Translations under genes and position numbers: made by a program
The notes under the pieces: generated by a model
What the model was told of the DNA's origin: nothing
The model's database searches: none
The model's input: only the letters and a program-made list of their open reading frames with translations
Origin: Candidatus Zipacnadia bacterium
GTDB taxonomy: Bacteria; Armatimonadota; Zipacnadia; Zipacnadales; UBA5352
Direction: 5' to 3'
NCBI GenBank assembly: GCA_029820915.1
Contig: JALGUI010000477.1
Coordinates: forward strand, 1 to 5,451
Length of the DNA stretch: 5,451 nucleotides
Shown here: positions 1-5,451 of the stretch, piece after piece
Layout: each line of letters opens with the position of its first letter
Position numbering within the stretch: position 1 is the first letter of the stretch

Positions 1-1
1 C

Positions 2-1642
2 GTGGAGCTGGATAGCGCGACCGAGGCCTGGATCGACCTCGACGCCGAGGAGCGCTGCCCGACCGGCGTGCCGAACTCCGTCGGCGGCGGCTGGTCGCAC
101 CACATCATCGGCTACGTGCGCGATGCCGACCTGCAGCCCGGCGACGTCATCCGCGTAGTCTATGGCGACACCACCTGGGGCGAGGATGGCGTCGAGGCCC
201 AGCGCGTGTGCCCGACGCCCAAGGACCGCTTCCACGCCTACGTGGATGCCCAGGGAACGCGCGAGTTCCTCGAGCTGCCCGGCGATGAGCTGACGGTGAC
301 CGTGGTCCCGACGCCGCCGGCGCAACTCAACGTGGTGGCGCCGTCAGTGGTGGATCCGGGCCAGCCCTTCGAGGTGAAGCTGGCGGTGATGGACGAGTTC
401 CGCAATCGCCCCGACCGCAGCTTCGTGGGCGAGGTGCGGGTAGGCAGCGCGAACCCGCGCATGGCGGTCACGGGCGGCGTGACCTTCAGCGAGGCGGACG
501 CGAACCTGGCGGTGGTCGAGGGCGCGAGCACGGACGAGCGCGGGGTGCATCGCGTCGGCGCCGAGTTCGCCACCGGCGGGCGCCGCTGCCTGAGCAACCC
601 AGTCTGGTGCACCGAGCGCGACCTGAACATCTACTGGGGCGACCTGCACTGTCAGAGCATGTGGCACTCGGACTCGATCGGCACGCCCGCGGAGGGCTAC
701 GCGTACGGCCGCGACGTCGCGCTGCTCGACTTCATGGCCATCACGGACTCGAGTGGGCACCTCAAGGAGGACGGCTGGCGGGAGACGCAGGAGGCCACGC
801 GCGACTTCCACGCGCCCGGCAAGTTCGTGACCTTCAAGGGCTTCGAGTACGGCGGCCACGGCGGGCGCGGGCATCACAACGTGATCTTCCGCGAGTTCGA
901 GATCGAGCCGGTGCTCGAGGAGCTACGCGGGGCGGACTACGACACGTTCTTCCGCTACCTGCTGGAGCGCGAGGACGAGGTCATGGCCATCCCGCATCAC
1001 ACGAAGTCGTGGACCGACTGGGACTGCTATGACCAGGACATGGAGCCGCTGGTGGAGGTGTACTCGTGCTGGGGTTCGGGCGTGGAGCACAACGATCCGC
1101 TGTGGGAGAAGTCGGAGAAGCCGGGCTCGGGCGTGTTCAATGCGCTGGCGCGGGGCTACCGCTTCGGCTTCATCGGCTGCGGCGACAGCCATGCGGGGAT
1201 GCCCGGCCGCTCGTACCCGCAGGACCGGCAGTGGTGCGTCATGCGCAAGAGCGGCTTCACGGGGGTCTACGCGCTGGAGCTCACGCGCGACGCGATCTTC
1301 GACGCGCTGGCGGCCCGCCGCACCTACGCCACCACGGGCGTGCGCATGATCCTCGAGTTCTCGGTCAACGACGTGATGATGGGCGGGGAGCTGGGCCTGG
1401 CGGTCCCGACGACTGCGCGCATCATCCGCATCCACGCCATCGGCGAGAACGACATCGCGTACCTGAAGATCGTGAAGAACAACGAGACGCTGTTCGTGCG
1501 CGACTGCTCGGGCGATGACGAGTACTTCGAGTACTACGACACGACCGAGGCGCGGGACGGCGACTGGTACTACGTGCGCGTGGTGCAGGTGGACGAGGAG
1601 ACGGGCTGGTCGAGCCCGGTGTGGGTAAACCTCAGGGCATAG
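2..1642 (+). CDS. PHP-like DUF3604 family metal-dependent hydrolase (5' partial)
   Basis: The frame is open from the left edge to a TAG stop at 1640-1642, giving 546 residues. It begins inside a beta-rich domain with no signal peptide, so the true start lies upstream and the GTG at position 2 is probably internal. Residues about 1-200 look like two Ig-like/beta domains, the second beginning near a VVAPS...PGQPFEV stretch typical of DUF3604 proteins. The catalytic PHP-like domain follows: GDLHCQS (D214, H216, Q218), TDSSGH (T248-H253), E282, H291/H292, IPHHT (H332, H333) and GDSH (D395, H397), all plausible metal ligands. RRTYATTG (about 440-447) and a C-terminal beta segment ending in SSPVWVNL are also typical of the family. 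The classical PHP HxH and TDH ligands here read HxQ and TDS. The physiological substrate is unknown; hydrolysis of a phosphoester or another bond is inferred from the fold. The next gene starts 35 bases downstream on the same strand, suggesting co-transcription. Confidence 0.8.
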   Translation: MELDSATEAWIDLDAEERCPTGVPNSVGGGWSHHIIGYVRDADLQPGDVIRVVYGDTTWGEDGVEAQRVCPTPKDRFHAYVDAQGTREFLELPGDELTVTVVPTPPAQLNVVAPSVVDPGQPFEVKLAVMDEFRNRPDRSFVGEVRVGSANPRMAVTGGVTFSEADANLAVVEGASTDERGVHRVGAEFATGGRRCLSNPVWCTERDLNIYWGDLHCQSMWHSDSIGTPAEGYAYGRDVALLDFMAITDSSGHLKEDGWRETQEATRDFHAPGKFVTFKGFEYGGHGGRGHHNVIFREFEIEPVLEELRGADYDTFFRYLLEREDEVMAIPHHTKSWTDWDCYDQDMEPLVEVYSCWGSGVEHNDPLWEKSEKPGSGVFNALARGYRFGFIGCGDSHAGMPGRSYPQDRQWCVMRKSGFTGVYALELTRDAIFDALAARRTYATTGVRMILEFSVNDVMMGGELGLAVPTTARIIRIHAIGENDIAYLKIVKNNETLFVRDCSGDDEYFEYYDTTEARDGDWYYVRVVQVDEETGWSSPVWVNLRA

Positions 1643-1662
1643 GGGAGCGGCTTTGGGCGCGA

Positions 1663-1667
1663 GGAGG
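1663..1667 (+). promoter_or_regulatory. Ribosome binding site (GGAGG) for the TTG-started lipoprotein gene
   Basis: A GGAGG core within GAGGAGGGG (1661-1669) sits 10 bases before the TTG at 1678. It decides the start: the in-frame GTG at 1621 has no comparable motif at the right distance and would overlap the end of the upstream gene by 22 bases. Translation from 1678 puts a hydrophobic export signal at the extreme N-terminus. No promoter is visible in the 35-base gap, which fits transcription from upstream. Confidence 0.6.
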
Positions 1668-1677
1668 GGCATCGAGC

Positions 1678-1716
1678 TTGCGTGGGATTCTGTCGCTGGC
1701 CGCGCTGATCGCGTGC
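1678..1716 (+). other. Predicted lipoprotein signal peptide with lipobox LIAC
   Basis: The first 13 codons after the TTG start encode a very short n-region (one Arg), a hydrophobic core ILSLAALIA and then Cys13 (codon 1714-1716). L-I-A-C fits the signal peptidase II pattern [LVI][ASTVI][GAS]C. If translation instead began at GTG 1621, the n-region would gain a Lys and two more Arg residues and the lipobox would be unchanged, so export is predicted either way. An alternative signal peptidase I cut after TVTA, six residues later, cannot be excluded. Confidence 0.5.
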
Positions 1717-4479
1717 AACACCGTCACGGCGGTTGAGTGGACGCCTGACCTCGCGAACACGCCCGGCCTGCACACGACGACGCTCGCGATCGAGGCGCGC
1801 ATTGACGGCGCACCGCCGGCCGCACTCGTGATCGATCTCCGCACTCTGGACGAGGGCCTCTGGCGGTGCCGCTGGCCTCTGGACGAGCGCGGCGCGGTCA
1901 GGCTGGCCCTCACGACGCGCGACTTCCAGGCCGTCCGGCGCGGCAACACCGGTCAGGACCTGCACTTCGCCCACGTCATCTCGGCCTCCATCACCCGCGA
2001 CGGCGTGAGCGACGACGATGATGGGGTGCGCTACCCGTGGGAGAGCGACCCGGCGCCCGTGAGCATCGATGGTGAGCGCTGGTGGCCTGGCCTGCACCGG
2101 AACAACGCGGGCCACTTCGGCTGGCGCTGGGAGCCTAACGGGCTGCTGATCAACAACGCGAACTTCGACCAGATCGAGCGCTCCTGGTACTACTTCAAGC
2201 CCGGCCGCGAGCCCAACGAGACCTTCCGCTTCCTGTTTGGCGTGCCCGGCGCAACCCCAGCAACCGACGAGCAGGCCGAGGCGGATGCCGACTCCAAAGA
2301 GCCGCCGAACGCCCTTGCGACGGACGCCATCGAGGCTGACTGGGTGACGTTCCGGTGGCGCAAGCGCATGTCCCTCGACGAACGCGAGCACTTCCAGGAG
2401 CTTCGCTACAGCGCGATGGCGGTGGGCGTGCAGGTGGAGACTGACGCGCCCGTGTTCGCGGTCTCATTCACCGACCGCGAGCAGCCGCGCGCGCCCGCGG
2501 GCGTGGTCGTGCCGACCACCGAGGGCCCGGCGCTGCTGCGCGATACCGAGGCGGTCGATCCCGCAGCGATGGCCGCGAACTGGCTGGTGCTCCTGTCGGC
2601 GGATGGCAGCCCGGAGATCCCGGTCATGCTTGTGTTCGAGCACCGGCCCGACGCGCTGGCGGTCGGCGATGGCCGGATGCTCATCCGCCGCGAGGCGGGC
2701 GTGGGGACCGTGGCAGTCGGAACCCCCTTCGGCGTCTACCCGCAGGCGGTGGACCTGCTGGAGCAGTGGGGCGGGGATGCGAGGGCTATCCCGCAGGACC
2801 GCCTCGCCCTGTTCGCCGAGCTGCTGGCGGCGTACCCGTGGCGGTGCACCGAGCACTTCCGCGTCGATGGCGGATGGGTGACCGTCCGCAACGAGCTGAG
2901 CTTCCTGCCGTGGCAGGATGACTGGGGCACGAAGCCGCCGCCTCGCGCGCCGCTGCCGCCGCTGGTCGCCTACTCCATCGAGGAGGGCCACCTCCCGGCG
3001 GACTGCGTCGCTGCACACAGCGACACCGGCATTCCCACGAAGTGGGGCCCCCACTGGGTGCAGGAGGGGACGACCGCCGAGTACAGGCTGCCCATCCCCG
3101 ACGCATGGGACTTCGCGCCGCTGGGCGTGTCGGCGTGGTCGGAGCATCCGACGGCCATGCGCATCGTGGCGAACTCGCTGGCCTCCGAGCACCTCGCGTC
3201 CCTGCGCATCGAGCGCCCCCGGCCAAGCATCTACCCGCACTACAACACGCACGACTTCGCGGCGGGCGCGTGGCGGGCGGCGAGCTTCCTACCGACGGAC
3301 GAGCGTCAGACCATGCGCCGGGACACTCACGTGCGGGTGCAGTGCGGCCTGTTCCCGCAGAACTACCTGCTGCGCCGTGACCCCGTCACCGGCGCGACTT
3401 ACCTGGGCTGCAGCTTCGTGTGGGGCAGCCCCGTGCCGCCGAACGATGACGGACACGGCGACATCGACTACTGGCAGGGCCTGGTGCTGTACGGGCTCTA
3501 TACGCACGCGAAGTACGCCGGTGACTGGGAGCTGATGCGTGCGCACTGGCCGCTGATCCGGTCGCTCGCGAGCTACTGGGAGGCGACGAGTAGCTGGGCC
3601 TTGATGGGGCCGGGCGCCCGCGAGGCGGGGGAGATGTACGGGGGCGACATGGCCACCGCCGGATACGCTGGCCTGGTGGGCTTCCACCGCTTGGCCGAGC
3701 GGCTCGGGTCGCGGTTCGAGCGCGATCTGGCCGCATACCTCCTAGCGAAGAACGCGGTGCCCATGGCGGCCAAGCTCGGGTTCCTGGACCACGCGCTGGC
3801 GATGATGCACCAGGAGGCGCGCTACGCGAAGATGCCGTCCACAGGCTTCGGCGAGCGCTGGGTGGCGTCATTCCCGTCGGTGCGGCCCGAGTTGCGCGAT
3901 CACAGCTCGGGCGACATCTGGTGGCGCACCGGGTGCCTGGGGCCCCAGAGCGTCCAACCCGAGGTCATGGACCTGTATATGCAGCGCTGCCCGGACGACC
4001 TGCGGCGCTTCGAGGCCGCGTTCATCGAGCGCTGCCCGAACGAGGTGCTGGCCACCCACAACGAGATACGCGTGCCGCCGCACATCGCTGCACGGGCGTG
4101 GCTGGGCGGCGAGATGCTCGACAGCGCGCGCGACCTGATGGAGCGTTGGCGGCGCTGGTACCTGCTACGCGACGCGCACGTGGCGGCGATCATGGCGGCC
4201 TGGGATGTGCCGGTGCGGCTGGTGGATTGGGCGCCGGCGTACATAGGGCAGGCTCGGTGGGACGCCCGGAGCCGTGAGGCCACCATCGTCATCGACGTGC
4301 CGGAGGGTGGCTGCGAGCTGCAGTGGGCGGCGTCCGAGCCGGTGGCGGCAGTCGCCGTGGACGCGCGCAGCGCCGGATACGACGTCAGTCAGCAGCGTGA
4401 GCAGTGGGTCCTCTACTCATGCGACCTGCCCGGAGGCCGTCACCGCGTGCGCATCGGGGTTGGGCCGGCGGGCGACTGA
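1678..4479 (+). CDS. Large exported (probable lipo-) protein with six-hairpin glycosidase-like region
   Basis: This is a 933-residue protein read from TTG 1678; a longer 952-residue reading from GTG 1621 is possible. I recognise no exact family. Residues 1-12 are a short hydrophobic export signal ending in LIAC, a good lipobox with Cys13 as the predicted lipidated residue. Residues about 20-400 are rich in beta strand and tryptophan, interrupted by an acidic, Pro/Ala-rich linker (about 190-221). From about 560 the sequence becomes helical and aromatic. It contains a GHGDIDYW motif (H593, D595, D597) and a stretch with YAGDWELMRAHWPLI (about 613-627), a pattern seen in the alpha/alpha six-hairpin barrels of several glycoside hydrolase families. 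Residues about 855-933 form a beta-rich tail. Together these suggest a cell-surface glycan-active enzyme or glycan-binding protein, but I cannot assign catalytic residues or a GH family. It follows the DUF3604 gene closely and converges on the oxidoreductase gene, with 2 bases between the stops. Confidence 0.6.
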   Translation: MRGILSLAALIACNTVTAVEWTPDLANTPGLHTTTLAIEARIDGAPPAALVIDLRTLDEGLWRCRWPLDERGAVRLALTTRDFQAVRRGNTGQDLHFAHVISASITRDGVSDDDDGVRYPWESDPAPVSIDGERWWPGLHRNNAGHFGWRWEPNGLLINNANFDQIERSWYYFKPGREPNETFRFLFGVPGATPATDEQAEADADSKEPPNALATDAIEADWVTFRWRKRMSLDEREHFQELRYSAMAVGVQVETDAPVFAVSFTDREQPRAPAGVVVPTTEGPALLRDTEAVDPAAMAANWLVLLSADGSPEIPVMLVFEHRPDALAVGDGRMLIRREAGVGTVAVGTPFGVYPQAVDLLEQWGGDARAIPQDRLALFAELLAAYPWRCTEHFRVDGGWVTVRNELSFLPWQDDWGTKPPPRAPLPPLVAYSIEEGHLPADCVAAHSDTGIPTKWGPHWVQEGTTAEYRLPIPDAWDFAPLGVSAWSEHPTAMRIVANSLASEHLASLRIERPRPSIYPHYNTHDFAAGAWRAASFLPTDERQTMRRDTHVRVQCGLFPQNYLLRRDPVTGATYLGCSFVWGSPVPPNDDGHGDIDYWQGLVLYGLYTHAKYAGDWELMRAHWPLIRSLASYWEATSSWALMGPGAREAGEMYGGDMATAGYAGLVGFHRLAERLGSRFERDLAAYLLAKNAVPMAAKLGFLDHALAMMHQEARYAKMPSTGFGERWVASFPSVRPELRDHSSGDIWWRTGCLGPQSVQPEVMDLYMQRCPDDLRRFEAAFIERCPNEVLATHNEIRVPPHIAARAWLGGEMLDSARDLMERWRRWYLLRDAHVAAIMAAWDVPVRLVDWAPAYIGQARWDARSREATIVIDVPEGGCELQWAASEPVAAVAVDARSAGYDVSQQREQWVLYSCDLPGGRHRVRIGVGPAGD

Positions 4480-4876
4480 ACTCAGAAGAGCGGCACCGTC
4501 AGCCGCACACCGCCCTGCTTAGCACTCTCGTGCGCGAGTACGCCGGGCAGGCAGAAGTCCATCGACCGCGCCTCGTCGAAGGGCGCAGGCGTGTCGTTCA
4601 CGATGGCGTCCACGAACTCGTCCACCATCACCTGCAGATGGTCCCGGCCGTCATCGCGCTCGTGCCAGGACATCGGCCAGTCGCGCCAGCCCGGCTCGGG
4701 GTCTGTCGAGATCAGCACGCGCAGGGCCTCCGGGTCGCGGTAGTCGGTGTTCATCACTCGGATGGACCCCTCGGTGCCGTAGAGCGCCGCCATCCAGACG
4801 AAGGGGTGGCTGAGCATGAAGCCGTTGGTGAGACTGATGATGCGCCCGCCCTCGGTCTCGAGCACGGCGGTCTCGA

Positions 4877-4902
4877 GCGGGAAGACATCGCGGGAAGACA
4901 TC
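4877..4902. repeat. Perfect 13-bp tandem duplication causing a frameshift
   Basis: GCGGGAAGACATC occurs at 4877-4889 and again immediately at 4890-4902, with no mismatch. Flanking bases do not extend the match. The unit is 13 bp, so the second copy shifts the minus-strand frame of the oxidoreductase by one. With both copies the protein reads GIDVFPRCLPARD and loses family similarity. With one copy it reads GIDVFPLETAVLETEGG and continues into the conserved C-terminal part. Confidence 0.95.
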
Positions 4903-5226
4903 TATCCCGGCGACCTCCTGCCGTCCGCCGACGATCCCCGTCGCGTTGATGCAGCGGTCGCCCATGAGGTGCAGCAGCGGGCCCAGGGTGTGCGACGAGT
5001 AGGCCAGCGGCGGCAGGTCGGTGAAGCGCCAGGATTGCGTGTGCGACGCATCCGCCGCCGACAGCGGGCGGGCGGGCCGGCAGTCATGCGTGTACTCGGC
5101 CATGCCGCCAATGATCTCGCCCAGCGCGCCGTCCGCGACCAACGCCTCCAGCCGTCCGCACCAGCCCATGTAGATGTAGTCCTCAGCCAGCATGTACTTC
5201 AGGCCGCGCTCGCGCGCGAGGCCGAC

Positions 5227-5264
5227 GATCTCCCGCGCCTGGTCGGATCTCCCGCGCCTGGTCG
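5227..5264. repeat. Perfect 19-bp tandem duplication causing a frameshift
   Basis: GATCTCCCGCGCCTGGTCG occurs at 5227-5245 and again at 5246-5264 with no mismatch; one further base (G) also matches. The unit is 19 bp, one more than a multiple of three. On the minus strand the duplicated stretch encodes DQAREI. With both copies the frame becomes DQAREIRPGAGDRR and stops near 5183. With one copy it reads DQAREIVGLARERGLKYM, as expected for the family. Confidence 0.95.
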
Positions 5265-5451
5265 GCGGAGTAGACGTTGGGCGTCTCGACCAGCACGTGG
5301 GCACCGGCCTCCAGCGCCGCGATCGACTGCGGCGCATGCAGCGGGCCGGGGGTGATGACGGCCACCAGATCGGGCTTCGTCTCGTCGAGCATCTCGTCGA
5401 AGTCCGCGAAGCCCGCGATGCCCGAGTGCTCCGCGAGCTTCTCCGGGCGGG

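Larger units (their letters stand above)
4482..5451 (-). pseudogene. Gfo/Idh/MocA-family oxidoreductase, 5' partial, broken by two frameshifts
   Basis: The gene reads right to left, runs off the right edge and stops at TGA (4482-4484). Three segments in three frames join into one protein of 311 residues when one copy of each tandem repeat (4877-4902, 5227-5264) is removed. Segment one (5449 to about 5246) carries the second half of the NAD(P)-binding Rossmann domain: KPDLVAVITPGPLHAPQ and GAHVLVETP. Segment two (about 5245-4890) continues with LKYMLAEDYIYM, GALGEIIGG and SSHTLGPLLHLMG, the substrate-binding alpha/beta region. Segment three (about 4889-4482) has the C-terminal YGTEGSIRV, VDEFVDAIVNDTPAPFD and LPGVLAHESAKQGG motifs. 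The first 35-40 residues, with the GxGxxG nucleotide loop, lie outside the window. Family members oxidise or reduce sugars, inositols or related compounds, and some are glycosidases (GH109); the substrate here is unknown. The usual EKP lysine is Thr. As written, translation of segment one terminates near 5183. The frame breaks may be an assembly error rather than real decay. Confidence 0.85.

Noticed and set aside
1621..1677. GTG 1621 as the start of the large lipoprotein gene
   Set aside because: It overlaps the upstream coding region and lacks a good ribosome binding site; the TTG at 1678 has GGAGG at proper spacing and places the export signal at the N-terminus. It remains possible.
1570..2391. 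Long minus-strand open frame (273 codons) opposite the junction of genes 1 and 2, and a similar one at 2464-3252
   Set aside because: GC-rich coding DNA has few stops in the opposite frames. These translations are Arg/Ala/Val-rich, have no recognisable motif, and lie over well-supported + strand genes.
4490..4506. GCGGC / GCCGC inverted repeat just beyond the gene 2 stop, as a terminator
   Set aside because: It has only a 5-bp stem with a 7-base loop and no T-run, and it lies inside the oxidoreductase coding sequence. Such a match is expected by chance at this base composition.
4404..4949. A + strand open frame of 181 codons over the end of gene 2 and the oxidoreductase
   Set aside because: It is antisense to the conserved oxidoreductase C-terminus, has no family resemblance and no clear ribosome binding site.
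4877..5264. Programmed ribosomal frameshifting in the oxidoreductase
   Set aside because: There is no slippery heptamer at either junction, and each frame change coincides with an exact tandem duplication whose removal restores the frame. Duplication explains the data more simply.
4877..5264. The two tandem repeats as a CRISPR array or attachment sites
   Set aside because: The two units differ in sequence, have no spacers, and sit within one coding region with no integrase or cas gene nearby.

Overview
The window is GC-rich (roughly two thirds G+C by eye) and almost entirely coding. It holds three protein-coding regions and no RNA gene, CRISPR array, transposase or integrase that I can see. 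The protein types (a PHP-like DUF3604 hydrolase, a large secreted protein of glycosidase type, and a Gfo/Idh/MocA oxidoreductase) are common in polysaccharide-degrading environmental bacteria such as Planctomycetes, Armatimonadota, Lentisphaerae/Verrucomicrobia and Hydrogenedentes-like groups. I cannot name the organism from this sequence; the lineage is an inference.

Layout. (1) Positions 2-1642, + strand: the 3' part of a PHP-like/DUF3604 metal-dependent hydrolase, cut by the left edge. (2) Positions 1678-4479, + strand: a 933-residue exported protein, probably a lipoprotein, with a beta-rich N-terminal half, a helical region resembling six-hairpin (alpha/alpha-barrel) glycosidases and a C-terminal beta domain. 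It starts at a TTG preceded by a good GGAGG ribosome binding site, 35 bases after gene 1, so genes 1 and 2 look like an operon. (3) Positions 4482-5451, - strand: a Gfo/Idh/MocA-family NAD(P)-dependent oxidoreductase, cut by the right edge. It converges on gene 2 with only 2 bases between the two stop codons.

The most striking feature is in gene 3. Its reading frame is broken twice, each time exactly at a perfect short tandem duplication: 19 bp at 5227-5264 and 13 bp at 4877-4902. Both unit lengths are one more than a multiple of three. Removing one copy of each restores a continuous 311-residue frame with convincing family similarity from end to end. The 356-bp piece between the two junctions looks like a short contig joined without collapsing its overlaps, so an assembly artefact is the leading explanation; genuine slippage mutation of the gene is the alternative.

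Functionally, the three genes could belong to a carbohydrate-use locus: a surface lipoprotein acting on a glycan, a metal-dependent hydrolase, and an oxidoreductase acting on a sugar. This is inferred from context only. I found no clear evidence of a new defence, mobile or RNA system.
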